From the NCBI RefSeq assembly GCF_014062315.1, contig NZ_JACGLT010000015.1, forward strand, positions 1-64,000: 64,000 bases of DNA. Reading direction: 5' to 3'. Under the pieces are notes generated by a model, which ran no database searches, was not told the DNA's origin, and saw nothing but the letters and a program-made list of their open reading frames with translations. The position numbers and the translations under genes are program-made. This document shows, one piece after another, positions 54,511 to 64,000 of the stretch. Positions within the stretch are counted from its first letter, which is position 1. Each line of letters begins with the position of its first letter. The DNA is from Gelidibacter maritimus (GTDB lineage Bacteria; Bacteroidota; Bacteroidia; Flavobacteriales; Flavobacteriaceae).

Positions 54511-55503
54511 TTAGTTATTCTCCAATTCTATACGGATTTCTTCTGGTTGTGTTTTTTGATCTTCAATAATATTGCCTTCAGCATCAAATCGGTCCGGCTT
54601 TTTGCCGAAAACTGAAAAATGCACATAACGTTTTGGGTTCAGCTTAAAGTCCTGCAACAATTGTTCTAACTGTAAAGAGGCACCTTCAAGGTTTGTATAC
54701 AATTTGTCGTCATTAAGCAGTTTGCCCATAGTGCCTTTACCGTCCTTAACACTTGCCAATAAGTTATTGACCTCTTGCAGGGTTTGATCAAGTTCAGCAA
54801 AGGTTTTGGATATTTCAACCTGTTTAAATTCGGTAGTAATCTCAGCAAGATTTCCTGCTAAGGTATCAAAATTACCAATTGCCGATGTCAATGCTTCATC
54901 GTTTTTGGACACTAAGGTGGTCATGGCATTTGACATCGATCTGAAAGAAACGATGGTTTGATTAAGTTCAGCGATAGCAGCTTTTATGCCGTCTTCGTCT
55001 TCATTGATGATCAATCGGTTAAAATTGTTCATTAATGAATCCGCTGCTTTTAGAGTTACTCCCAAATTGCTACTGATTCCCGAAAAGTTTTTGGTCAAGC
55101 TTGTAATGAGGCCTTCTTCCACCTCAGATTCCAAGAAATCACCATCCTCTGCAAGTTCAGGTCCTGGCATAGGAATAATGGCTAAGGCATTACCTCCCAT
55201 CAGGCCGGTTTCATACATTCGGATTTTACTATTAGTAGAGAACTTGACATCTTCCGTTACTGTAAGAGTCACAATTGTTTTTCCTGTAGCATCGTCGTAA
55301 GTGATCGTTTCAATTTTCCCTATTTTATTCCCTTTTATGGTCACTAAGGATGAAGAACTCAAGGCATTGTAATCGAATTGGGTTTTATAACGATTATGTT
55401 TTTTTAAAATATTGATGCCTTTTAAGTAATTAAATGTAAATACCATTAGGAGTATCCCTGATATTACAAGTATGGCGGTTTTAACTTCTCTTGATATTTT
55501 CAA
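54511..55503 (-). CDS. MCE-family (MlaD-like) lipid-transport protein
   Basis: This 330-residue protein has one N-terminal membrane helix (8-25) and an MCE domain at about 38-115 (FDYNALSSSSLVTIKGNKIGKIETI, GGNALAIIP). A long helical part follows, with low-complexity Asn and Leu heptads. Such proteins form hexameric periplasmic tubes that carry lipids between membranes. The MlaE permease and MlaF ATPase are not near. It follows the amidase gene, a common order in Flavobacteriia. Confidence 0.9.
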   Translation of the reverse strand: MKISREVKTAILVISGILLMVFTFNYLKGINILKKHNRYKTQFDYNALSSSSLVTIKGNKIGKIETITYDDATGKTIVTLTVTEDVKFSTNSKIRMYETGLMGGNALAIIPMPGPELAEDGDFLESEVEEGLITSLTKNFSGISSNLGVTLKAADSLMNNFNRLIINEDEDGIKAAIAELNQTIVSFRSMSNAMTTLVSKNDEALTSAIGNFDTLAGNLAEITTEFKQVEISKTFAELDQTLQEVNNLLASVKDGKGTMGKLLNDDKLYTNLEGASLQLEQLLQDFKLNPKRYVHFSVFGKKPDRFDAEGNIIEDQKTQPEEIRIELENN

Positions 55504-55558
55504 AGTTTTTTAGATTTAGTTGCTCACAAAATTAGGAATAAAAATATTAAGAATCTTT

Positions 55559-56701
55559 TTAATTAGCGGGAGAATTGATTACAGAAGATAAGTCTACCCG
55601 TTTTCCATTTTGGTAGGCAACAACAAAGCTGGTGGGATAGCCATTTGATTTTGCAAATTTTGCCATGTTCTGGATCTCATTATAATCGGATGTATAACCG
55701 TAATAATACTTATACAATTTTCCTTCTTTCTCTCTTGAAATATTCTTTAAACCTTTAAAATTATACGACTTAGGCTCAATTTTATTTGAACTTGCGGCCA
55801 ACTGCACCTTAAATGTTGTATTGGAATATACACGCTTAATAGTGTTGGAATCTACCTCGGCATCTACAGCTTCTGTGATGCTTTCAATGTTGGCCACGTC
55901 TTTATAAACATTTTGTCCGACATTTCTATCCAAGATCATTTTGTAGTCCATAAGCCCTTTATAAATAGATAAAGCAACTTCGTTTTGGCCTTTAGTGGAA
56001 TTGAGATAAGCGCCTTCAGGCTTATAGGTTAAAAAACCAGTTTCAACTAAAACACTTGGCATGTAGGTGTTATGTAACACCCAAAATCCAGCTTGTTTGA
56101 CACCTCTGTCATTTCGTTTTAGGGTTTTGGTGAAATTGTCTTGAACCAATCGTGCCAATTGGGTACTTTGATCAAGGTATTCCTCTTGCATCAAGGTCAA
56201 GCCGATAAAGGACTCTGGAGAGTTGGGATCAAACCCATCGTAGTGGGATTCGTAATTATCCTCCAAGAAAATAACCTCATTCTCTTTTTTGGCAATTTCA
56301 AAATTACGTTGGTTTTCGTGCAAACCCAATACAAAGGTTTCAGTACCATGGGCACTTGAATTGTGTGAGTTACAATGTACGGAAACAAACAAGTCAGCAT
56401 CAGCATTATTAGCTATTTTGGCACGTTCTCTCAAAGGAACAAAAACGTCTGTTTTACGGGTATAGATGACTTTTATATTAGGATGTTTTTCTAAAGATTT
56501 TCCAACCGTTAAAACAATATTAAGTGCTATTTCTTTCTCTTTATAACCATTTCCGACATTCCCAGGGTCATTACCACCATGACCGGCATCTAAGACAACC
56601 ACGAATTGACCCTTATTTTTCTGAAAGGCTTGGGCAGGTGTCAAAAAACCAGCAATTAAAATGATGTGTAATACGAAGATGTAATATAAATGCGTTCTCA
56701 T
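55559..56701 (-). CDS. N-acetylmuramoyl-L-alanine amidase (Amidase_3)
   Basis: This 380-residue periplasmic enzyme cleaves the bond between muramic acid and the stem peptide. A signal peptide ends near QAFQ. The Amidase_3 domain (about 32-255) has the zinc motif VLDAGHGGNDPG, the catalytic-region SVHCNSHN and PSVLVETGFL. The C-terminal 90 residues resemble a SPOR-like fold (FKVQLAASSNKIEPKSYNF) that would target septal glycan. It is divergent from lptD, with 87 bp to the upstream TTG of lptD. Confidence 0.93.
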   Translation of the reverse strand: MRTHLYYIFVLHIILIAGFLTPAQAFQKNKGQFVVVLDAGHGGNDPGNVGNGYKEKEIALNIVLTVGKSLEKHPNIKVIYTRKTDVFVPLRERAKIANNADADLFVSVHCNSHNSSAHGTETFVLGLHENQRNFEIAKKENEVIFLEDNYESHYDGFDPNSPESFIGLTLMQEEYLDQSTQLARLVQDNFTKTLKRNDRGVKQAGFWVLHNTYMPSVLVETGFLTYKPEGAYLNSTKGQNEVALSIYKGLMDYKMILDRNVGQNVYKDVANIESITEAVDAEVDSNTIKRVYSNTTFKVQLAASSNKIEPKSYNFKGLKNISREKEGKLYKYYYGYTSDYNEIQNMAKFAKSNGYPTSFVVAYQNGKRVDLSSVINSPAN

Positions 56702-56784
56702 AAAGGTATAAACGTATAATAAACTTGGTTTATTTTAATTTTTAAATTTTGGTTGAATAGTAATTAATCACAAAAAAATATATG

Positions 56785-56792
56785 TAATTTTG
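56785..56792 (+). promoter_or_regulatory. -7 box of the lptD promoter
   Basis: TAATTTTG matches TAnnTTTG. It overlaps the TTG at 56790, so translation should begin downstream of it, at 56841. Confidence 0.4.
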
Positions 56793-56840
56793 ACTTTTCA
56801 AAAACCGAGCCATACTTTTACAAAAATACACTTAAAAGCA

Positions 56841-59555
56841 TTGCGTACAAAAAGCTTTCATATACTTTTTTCCCTGAGTTTTACAGTGTTTATTAACACT
56901 TTGGGGTTGGCTCAAGACCTCCCAAAAACCCAAACCCCCATCCTACCAAAAACAGAAAATGATAGTATGAGAGTGTCCGTTAATATCGACTCTCTTCTCA
57001 CCCCTACTGCTCCAATTAAAGAGACTGATAGCATTTTGCAGGATACCATCCCTAAAAAGAAAGATTTCTTAGAGGCTGTTGTCAATTATAAGGCAAAAGA
57101 TTATGTGACTTTGAATCAACGTTTAAAGCAAACCACCTTATATAATGAAGCAGAGGTGTACTATCAGGACATGGAGATTAAGGCTGGGATTATTGTTATT
57201 GACCACAACAAAAACTTGGTGTACGCGGGGCGATTAAAAGATACGGCAGGGGTTTACTCTCAAGCGCCAACATTTAAACAAGGCGCCAATTTGGTAGAAC
57301 CTGATTCTATTATTTTCAATACTGAAACCAAAAAAGCGCTTATTTTCAATTCGAGAACCGAACAAAGCGGCGGTTATATTATTGCAGATGTGACCAAGAA
57401 GGAAAACGATTCGGTATATTTCATCAATCGTGGAAAATTCACAACCTCCGAGGACCAAGATGATCCGGAGTTTTATTTTTTAATGCGAAAAGCCAAAATT
57501 GTTCCCAACAAAAAGGTGGTTACTGGATTGACGAATATGTACATCTACAACGTACCTACCCCCATTGGTCTGCCTTTTGCTTTCTTTCCATTGACAAAAA
57601 AACAAACCTCAGGTATTCTATTCCCCACATTTGGGCAGGATAGCAGACGCGGATACAATCTTCAAAATGGTGGGTATTATTTTGCAATAAGCGATTATGT
57701 GGATTTGGCTTTGTATGGCGATTACTATACAAACGGAAGTTATGGTTTTAGAACCGAAACCAATTATGCCGTACGCTATAAATTTAGAGGAAATCTCGGC
57801 ATTAGATACGAGAATTTGATCAATAGTGAACGTGGGTTCCCTGATTACTCAAAATCTTCCATCTACAATATCAGATGGTCACATTCTCAAGATGCGAAAG
57901 CGAATCCGAGTTCCCGGTTTTCCGCTTCTGTCAACTTGGGGAGTAGCAAGTATTATCAAGAATCGGTCAACCAGATGAATGCGTCCAACTTTTTGAACAA
58001 CACTTTATCATCATCCGTATCTTACTCTAAATCTTTTATAGGAGAACCACAAGTCAATATCAGCTTAACGGCCACGCACTCACAAAACACAAGGACGCAA
58101 CAAATTGATATGACCTTACCCACATTTCAGGGGAGTGTGAGCAGAATTTTTCCTTTTGCCCCCAAAGTTGGTGCTAAAAAAGGAATTATTGATAATATCA
58201 ACTTTCAATATAATATCAATGCCCAGAACAGGATAAGAACTACAGATTCACTGTTTTTTAAACCAGAAATGTTTGAGGATGCACGGGTTGGTGTACAACA
58301 AAGCATCCCGCTTTCTACTAATTTCAAGGTCTTTAAGTATTTTAGCGTGAGTGCCAGTTCAAATTTTCAGGAAAATTGGACTTTAAACACCATCAGAAAA
58401 TTCTACGATCCCGACGAAAACAAAGTCCTGACCCAAGATCTAACGGGCTTTGACAGCTTTAGAACCTATAATTTCAGCACCAGTGTCGGTACTACCATTT
58501 ATGGAATGTTCAATTTTGAAAAACCCGGTGAGGACACCAAAATCAAAGCTATCAGGCATGTCATGAGACCCTCCATAAGCTACAACATCAACCCGGCCTT
58601 TGATGAATATTATGATACGTTTGATTATATTACTGCCAATGGCGATTTGACGCGAGCAGAATACAGTAGGTTTGAAGAGTCGCTGTATGGTGCACCAAAT
58701 AAGAACTTTTCAAGCGCTATGGGATTTTCATTGGGCAATAATTTTGAAGCCAAAGTAAGAGACAGAGATTCGACCAAGACAGATCCTAAAAAAGTTATTT
58801 TATTGAATAATCTGAACTTATCTACTTCCTATAATTTTGCTGGCGATTCGCTACAATGGAGTCCGTTGAGAGTTTCAGGTGGAACGCAATTGTTGGACAA
58901 TAAAATGAGTATTAATTTTGGTATGACTTTAGATCCCTATGCACTGGATAATAATAACCGACGTGTAGACAAATTCAATATCAATAACGGCGGAAGTCTT
59001 TTTAGAATGACCTCGGCAAGTATGAATTTAAGTTACAGTTTAAGTAGTGACAGTTTTTCTGGTCGGAAGGAGCCTGACCAAAGAGCAATTGATGAGTCTG
59101 TCCTTAGTGGAGGTCGCGCCGATGATCTCTTTGGAAAGTCTCAAAATTTTGCCGATCAGCGTTTAGGTGATGAAGACCGAGACCGAAGTCAGGAAGAGAA
59201 CTCTGAATTCTACAATTTTACTATACCCTGGAGTTTGCGTGTGGCCTGGGCGGTCAATTATTCCAATAGTGCACGGCAAAATGAGATTTCGTCAAATTCC
59301 TTGATGTTTTCGGGGGATATCGATTTAACGCCACGTTGGACTGTAGGCGTGTCTTCAGGATATGATTTTAAGAATCAAGGGTTCACCTATACCCAACTCC
59401 GGTTTGAGCGTGATCTGTTAAGTTGGCGCATGAATTTCAGCTGGATCCCATTCAGTGAGCGCAGCTCTTGGAACTTTTTTATCGGAATCAAATCGAGTTT
59501 ATTGAAAGATATTAAATACGACAAACAACGGTCGCCTGATAAAAGATTACAATAG
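56841..59555 (+). CDS. lptD: LPS-assembly outer-membrane protein LptD-like
   Basis: This 904-residue barrel protein would insert lipopolysaccharide into the outer leaflet. From the TTG at 56841 it starts LRTKSFHILFSLSFTV, a signal peptide ending LGLAQ. An N-terminal OstA-like region (about 80-230) precedes a long beta-barrel region with many aromatic-alternating strands and RGYNLQNGGYY-type motifs. No ATG exists in the frame before residue 80. An upstream TTG at 56790 gives a longer form, but a -7 box overlaps it and its n-region would be unusually long. It is divergent from the amidase and followed by ridA 57 bp later. Confidence 0.85.
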   Translation: MRTKSFHILFSLSFTVFINTLGLAQDLPKTQTPILPKTENDSMRVSVNIDSLLTPTAPIKETDSILQDTIPKKKDFLEAVVNYKAKDYVTLNQRLKQTTLYNEAEVYYQDMEIKAGIIVIDHNKNLVYAGRLKDTAGVYSQAPTFKQGANLVEPDSIIFNTETKKALIFNSRTEQSGGYIIADVTKKENDSVYFINRGKFTTSEDQDDPEFYFLMRKAKIVPNKKVVTGLTNMYIYNVPTPIGLPFAFFPLTKKQTSGILFPTFGQDSRRGYNLQNGGYYFAISDYVDLALYGDYYTNGSYGFRTETNYAVRYKFRGNLGIRYENLINSERGFPDYSKSSIYNIRWSHSQDAKANPSSRFSASVNLGSSKYYQESVNQMNASNFLNNTLSSSVSYSKSFIGEPQVNISLTATHSQNTRTQQIDMTLPTFQGSVSRIFPFAPKVGAKKGIIDNINFQYNINAQNRIRTTDSLFFKPEMFEDARVGVQQSIPLSTNFKVFKYFSVSASSNFQENWTLNTIRKFYDPDENKVLTQDLTGFDSFRTYNFSTSVGTTIYGMFNFEKPGEDTKIKAIRHVMRPSISYNINPAFDEYYDTFDYITANGDLTRAEYSRFEESLYGAPNKNFSSAMGFSLGNNFEAKVRDRDSTKTDPKKVILLNNLNLSTSYNFAGDSLQWSPLRVSGGTQLLDNKMSINFGMTLDPYALDNNNRRVDKFNINNGGSLFRMTSASMNLSYSLSSDSFSGRKEPDQRAIDESVLSGGRADDLFGKSQNFADQRLGDEDRDRSQEENSEFYNFTIPWSLRVAWAVNYSNSARQNEISSNSLMFSGDIDLTPRWTVGVSSGYDFKNQGFTYTQLRFERDLLSWRMNFSWIPFSERSSWNFFIGIKSSLLKDIKYDKQRSPDKRLQ

Positions 59556-59612
59556 GAAATTTTATATGTTGTGAAAGAATTTCCGACGAGAAAATTTAAA
59601 ATATAATGCCTT

Positions 59613-59993
59613 ATGAAAACAATTATCAATACACCAAATGCTCCTGCACCAATAGGACCTTACAATCAAGCTATTTTAACTGGTAACACCTTATATACTT
59701 CAGGACAAATAGCCTTTGACCCAAAGACCAATGAGCTTGTTCTTGACTCCATTGTTGCTGAAACCAAACAAGTGATGGAAAATTTAAAAGCGGTATTGGC
59801 TGCTGCTGATATGACCTTTGAAAATGTTATTAAATCGTCGATTTTTATTAGCAATATGAACAATTTTGGTCAAATTAATGAGGTTTATGGCAGTTATTTT
59901 GATGAAGCCACAGCACCAGCAAGAGAAACGGTTGAAGTGGCAAATCTGCCTAAATTTGTGAATGTAGAGATCAGTATGATTGCGGTAAAGTAA
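59613..59993 (+). CDS. RidA-family enamine/imine deaminase
   Basis: This 126-residue trimeric enzyme hydrolyses reactive enamines and imines that arise from PLP enzymes. The core has APAPIGPYNQAIL (9-21), LYTSGQIAFDP near 29-39, and the family motif ending APARETVEVANLPKFVNVEI with the active-site Arg. A strong terminator follows at 60023-60063. Confidence 0.95.
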   Translation: MKTIINTPNAPAPIGPYNQAILTGNTLYTSGQIAFDPKTNELVLDSIVAETKQVMENLKAVLAAADMTFENVIKSSIFISNMNNFGQINEVYGSYFDEATAPARETVEVANLPKFVNVEISMIAVK

Positions 59994-60022
59994 TCTGAAA
60001 CTACTATAAGATATAATATAAA

Positions 60023-60063
60023 AAAAGCAGTGTCGTTGTTTTTAAAACTGACACTGCTTTTTT
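60023..60063. terminator. Bidirectional rho-independent terminator
   Basis: AAAAAGCAGTGTC (60023-60035) and GACACTGCTTTTT (60051-60063) pair perfectly over 13 bp around a 15-nt loop, between converging ridA and the kinase gene. Confidence 0.92.
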
Positions 60064-60116
60064 ATATAATTATCACCTGGATTTAATATCCAGAGGGGTT
60101 TGAGTTTGATTCAAAC

Positions 60117-60983
60117 TTACTTTTGAAATTTTCGAGTATGATACCCTACTAAGCCTTCAATAGGTCGGCGCACAAAATTCCCTGCGGTAAAACCCATTTC
60201 TTCTGCCACCTCTATAATCTGATCTTTAGCAAAAAATGCTATAGACCCAGCAAAATGAACCGGAACGGTTTTGACTTCTTCTTTAAATTGGAATATCATA
60301 TTTTTTGCGAATAATCGCATCCCTTCTTTAATCATTTTTTGGATGTAGGTGGAATCTATATTCAAAAACATAAATTCAGCAAAATTTGCTAAATAAGCAT
60401 TCGGACTTGGCTGTTTATAAAGGTTATATTTAATATAATCAGCATCCATATTGTATTTATCCGCAAAAGATACTTTTATGGCTTCCGGCATGTGATTAAA
60501 GTAGTAATCACGAATTAATTGTTTGCCAAAATAGTTGCCCGAAGCGTCATCCATTAGGGTATAACCCAATGACTGTATGCGCTGATCCAAATTTGAACCG
60601 TCGTAATAACTGCAGTTGGAACCTGTACCTAGGATACAAACTATGGCTGCTTCATCATCATGACTCAACGTTGCCCTTACAGCGGCCATGGTATCTTCAG
60701 TAACTTCAACCTCTGCATTGACAAAAATGTCTTCCAGGACTCGTTTAAGAAGCAATCTCGGATTTTCCGTGCCGCAACCAGCACCATAAAAGAACACATG
60801 AGTTACGTCGCGCTTGATCTCCGCCAATTTTTCACTCTTTCTTATAATCTTGTAGAGTTTCTTCTCTTTAAGAATTTCTGGATTTAAGCCACCGGTCCTT
60901 ATTTTTTCCTGTATTTGTTTCCCGCTTTGATCTACTGAAATCCAGTCGGCTTTTGTAGAACCACTATCAACTATTAATATCAT
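60117..60983 (-). CDS. N-acetylglucosamine kinase-like BadF/BadG-family ATPase
   Basis: This 288-residue sugar-kinase-like protein has the phosphate-1 loop DSGSTKADW (6-14), TGGLNPE (31-37), CILGTGSNCSYY near 117 and a second ATP-binding segment VPVHFAGSIAFFAKD near 240. It resembles eukaryotic-type N-acetylglucosamine kinase and should phosphorylate GlcNAc or a related amino sugar. That fits recycling of cell-wall sugars in a cell with the GH3 enzyme. It follows gapA in the same direction, but a strong terminator separates them. Confidence 0.85.
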   Translation of the reverse strand: MILIVDSGSTKADWISVDQSGKQIQEKIRTGGLNPEILKEKKLYKIIRKSEKLAEIKRDVTHVFFYGAGCGTENPRLLLKRVLEDIFVNAEVEVTEDTMAAVRATLSHDDEAAIVCILGTGSNCSYYDGSNLDQRIQSLGYTLMDDASGNYFGKQLIRDYYFNHMPEAIKVSFADKYNMDADYIKYNLYKQPSPNAYLANFAEFMFLNIDSTYIQKMIKEGMRLFAKNMIFQFKEEVKTVPVHFAGSIAFFAKDQIIEVAEEMGFTAGNFVRRPIEGLVGYHTRKFQK

Positions 60984-61002
60984 GTGTTTATTGAGTAAAA
61001 AA

Positions 61003-61051
61003 AATCCGTATAAGTTTATATCTATATAAATATAGCAAACTTACACGGATT
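61003..61051 (-). terminator. Rho-independent terminator after gapA
   Basis: AATCCGTATAAGTTT (61003-61017) pairs with AAACTTACACGGATT (61037-61051) with a single mismatch in 15 bp. On the minus strand it is followed by eight T (from 61002 down). It lies 13 bp past the gapA stop. Confidence 0.92.
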
Positions 61052-61063
61052 GATATGGGTTAA

Positions 61064-62068
<1,005 letters not shown>

Positions 62069-62158
62069 TTATATAATTTATAATTATTACTGTTTTTAAT
62101 TTTTTGTGCTACGCATTCAACTTTTTATCAACTTGGACCTCGTCTGTCGTGGCATCTT

Positions 62159-63145
62159 TTATGTGGTCATAATCTCTGAAACGCGAAGCAATTCCCGATC
62201 TATTTTCGACTGTCCTTTGATAGCTTCTCTTAAGTGGGTCAACTCAATTTTCTCATTGAGTAATCCAACCATATAATTGGTTTTTCCTTCCAACAAAGTT
62301 TCCACAGCTTTTACGCCCATTCTACTCGCTAATACCCTATCAAAACAAGATGGAGATCCACCACGTTGCATGTGTCCCAAAACCGAAACCCTAACATCAT
62401 ATTCATCCATATTGGCTTCAACGTAATCTTTCAACTCAAAAACGTTTTTACCTATTTTATCGCCTTCTGCAACGACAACTATACTGGACGATTTTCCTGA
62501 ACGTTTACTTCTATGCAGCGATTCCAACAGACGATCAAGACCCAGGTTTTCTTCTGGAATCAAAATTTCTTCCGCACCTGCACCAACACCTGCATTCAAC
62601 GCTATATGACCGACGTCACGCCCCATTACTTCCACAAAAAACAAGCGGTTGTGCGAACTTGCCGTATCTCGAATTTTATCTATACAATCTACCACGGTAT
62701 TCAATGCCGTGTCAAAGCCTATGGTATGGGTTGTTCCAAAGATATCGTTATCTATGGTACAAGGAATTCCAATCACTGGAAAATCAAATTCTTTATTGAA
62801 TACCAATCCGCCATTGAAGGTTCCATCACCACCAATAACAACGAGTGCATCAACCTGTGCATTCTTGAGTTGGTCATGCGCTATTTTACGACCTTCCGGT
62901 GTTCTAAATTCTTTAGATCGCGCAGATTTAAGCACGGTCCCACCTTTATTGACAATACCCTTTACACTACGGGCGTCCATTGGTCTAAAATCTCCCTCCA
63001 TGATTCCTTCGAAACCACGATAAATACCTACACATTCTATATTATAATAGGCGCAGGTTCTGACTACGGAACGAATGGCTGCATTCATTCCTGGGGCGTC
63101 GCCTCCAGAAGTCATCACCCCAATTTTTTTGATGTTTTTTGACAT
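62159..63145 (-). CDS. pfkA: ATP-dependent 6-phosphofructokinase
   Basis: This 328-residue enzyme phosphorylates fructose-6-phosphate. The ATP loop is TSGGDAPGMNAAIRS (12-26), the Mg/ATP motif GGDGTFNGG is near 104, and the catalytic Asp is in PCTIDNDIFGTTHTIGFDT. FFVEVMGRDVGHIAL and LGHMQRGGSPSCFDR complete the family signature. Length is typical. The start ATG at 63145 is preceded by a perfect palindrome (63151-63179). Confidence 0.97.
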   Translation of the reverse strand: MSKNIKKIGVMTSGGDAPGMNAAIRSVVRTCAYYNIECVGIYRGFEGIMEGDFRPMDARSVKGIVNKGGTVLKSARSKEFRTPEGRKIAHDQLKNAQVDALVVIGGDGTFNGGLVFNKEFDFPVIGIPCTIDNDIFGTTHTIGFDTALNTVVDCIDKIRDTASSHNRLFFVEVMGRDVGHIALNAGVGAGAEEILIPEENLGLDRLLESLHRSKRSGKSSSIVVVAEGDKIGKNVFELKDYVEANMDEYDVRVSVLGHMQRGGSPSCFDRVLASRMGVKAVETLLEGKTNYMVGLLNEKIELTHLREAIKGQSKIDRELLRVSEIMTT

Positions 63146-63150
63146 TTATA

Positions 63151-63179
63151 TAGTTTAGTAAAGTAAAATTACTAAACTA
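63151..63179. promoter_or_regulatory. Perfect 11-bp inverted repeat in front of pfkA
   Basis: TAGTTTAGTAA (63151-63161) and TTACTAAACTA (63169-63179) are exact reverse complements around AGTAAAA. It lies 5 bp upstream of the pfkA start and has no T-run. It may be an operator for a dimeric regulator or an mRNA hairpin over the start. Confidence 0.6.
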
Positions 63180-63279
63180 ATACTATAATAAAGGTGGGAA
63201 TTATAATATTTTAACGCGTATCATGAAATTCAATCGATTTCGTTAATAACTAAATGGAAATTATGCAAAAATTGTTGAT

Positions 63280-64000
63280 TTAATCCTCGTTTTCTCCCTC
63301 TTTCTTCTTCATTTTGACATATTCTGGAAGAAGGTTTTCTTCTCTCGTTCCTACGTTTTCGTTTTTAATAGTTGTGTTATTGTCTTTTCTGTTTTTTCCT
63401 GAAAAGATGATTCTCAGCAATTCCCTAAAGGTATCAAACTCCACGTTATATGACAGTCCAACACCTTGTGTATAACCAATTTCTTCACCAAAATTTCTGA
63501 TGTTATTTTCTCTATTGAAGAATTTTGCAGATAATGTTCCGTCTTCGTTCAGTAACAATTCTATTTCAGCATCTCCAGCAATAACTGTTTCATTGACCCC
63601 ACCAATGGGTACTCCAACTTTTCCGTTGAAGAGCACCCGATCGCTAATTTTAGTACTTAAGGTCAAGCCTAATCGATCATCTGATCTGTAGTCAGGAGTT
63701 TGTTCGCCTGCTTGAAAATTTAAACCGAGTTTCAGTTTGTCATCATCACTGGACAGCAAATCGTTGAACAAGCTATTTACACGATCGGCAATAGTACCAT
63801 AAGCTTGCTGGCCTAAACTTATTTCACTGGCAAACGAACCGGTGGCCAATAAAAACAGGGCTTGGTTCTCTCTACTTTCTTTAGTTTCCAATCGATATTC
63901 CAGCTCCGATCTTACCGTGGAACTCGCATTTGGAAAAGCCAGGTTAAAATCTGGTGTAGGTTGCTCCAATTGCCCGGATAGATTGATCTCTACGTTTACC
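63280..64000 (-). CDS. Translocation/assembly module TamB-like protein, C-terminal part
   Basis: The frame runs open to the right edge, so only the last 239 residues are present. The text matches the conserved C-terminal domain of TamB (DUF490): NALFLLATGSF-like NQALFLLATGSF, DKLKLGLNFQAG, LGLTLSTKISDRVLFNGKVGVP, NEDGTLSAKFFNRENN and a final charged tail. TamB-like proteins bridge inner and outer membranes and take part in lipid or barrel-protein transport. The 3' end is 134 bp upstream of pfkA. Confidence 0.8.
   Translation of the reverse strand, partial: VNVEINLSGQLEQPTPDFNLAFPNASSTVRSELEYRLETKESRENQALFLLATGSFASEISLGQQAYGTIADRVNSLFNDLLSSDDDKLKLGLNFQAGEQTPDYRSDDRLGLTLSTKISDRVLFNGKVGVPIGGVNETVIAGDAEIELLLNEDGTLSAKFFNRENNIRNFGEEIGYTQGVGLSYNVEFDTFRELLRIIFSGKNRKDNNTTIKNENVGTREENLLPEYVKMKKKEGENED

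Noticed and set aside
62513-63142. 209-codon frame antisense to pfkA
   Set aside because: It is the shadow of a strongly conserved gene, rich in Cys, His and Tyr with no known fold.

Overview
The window is a piece of chromosome from a member of the Flavobacteriaceae (Bacteroidota). The evidence is a low G+C content, promoters with the TAnnTTTG -7 box of that phylum, few Shine-Dalgarno sites, and typical family genes. These include a fused alpha/beta 2-oxoacid dehydrogenase E1, a GH3-beta-lactamase fusion beside bacillithiol gene bshA, a Bacteroidota-type LptD, a DUF4251 lipoprotein and a MutS2 without an Smr domain. I see no tRNA, rRNA, CRISPR array or prophage.

Left edge (1-7.8 kb) is the accessory, disturbed part. 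An IS66-family element enters from the left and abuts a subtilisin-like protease gene whose 5' end is missing. An unrecognised acidic protein and a DUF4251 lipoprotein follow. A secreted zinc metalloprotease is flanked on both sides by arrays of a roughly 230-bp intergenic repeat. From 7.8 to 17.3 kb lie two paralogous superfamily 2 helicases, a DUF1853 protein, topoisomerase III overlapping a pseudouridine synthase, a cold-shock-domain protein and an 880-bp gap. From 17.4 to 19.4 kb come a small heat-shock protein, two tiny ORFs and a decayed exbD gene.

19.4-31.2 kb is mostly housekeeping: an M19 dipeptidase lipoprotein, the fused E1, a 2-oxoglutarate-dependent oxygenase, an eIF1-like factor with two overlapping downstream genes, a nucleoside phosphorylase, a cytosolic periplasmic-binding-like protein, uracil-DNA glycosylase, MutS2 and a DCC-family thiol protein. 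31.5-35.3 kb is a tight minus-strand operon: N-formylglutamate amidohydrolase-like protein, DUF1704 'QEGLA' metallopeptidase and glutathione-synthetase-like ATP-grasp ligase. I consider it the most interesting candidate system here, because its parts could add and remove an amino acid or small peptide on an unknown substrate.

35.5-48.3 kb carries two transporters, chorismate synthase (its C-terminus is built from a dispersed repeat), a giant FAD/Fe-S dehydrogenase, a small outer-membrane protein, an AraC regulator, bshA and the GH3-beta-lactamase fusion. 48.4-59.6 kb is an envelope and electron-transfer block: a YdbS/YdbT-like PH-domain pair, SerB, two Fe-S proteins, an MCE protein, an amidase, and divergent LptD followed by RidA. 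The right end is a minus-strand run TamB (partial), pfkA, gapA and an N-acetylglucosamine-kinase-like gene. It has a clear terminator after gapA and a perfect palindrome just in front of pfkA.

All calls come from reading motifs by eye. No search or alignment was run.
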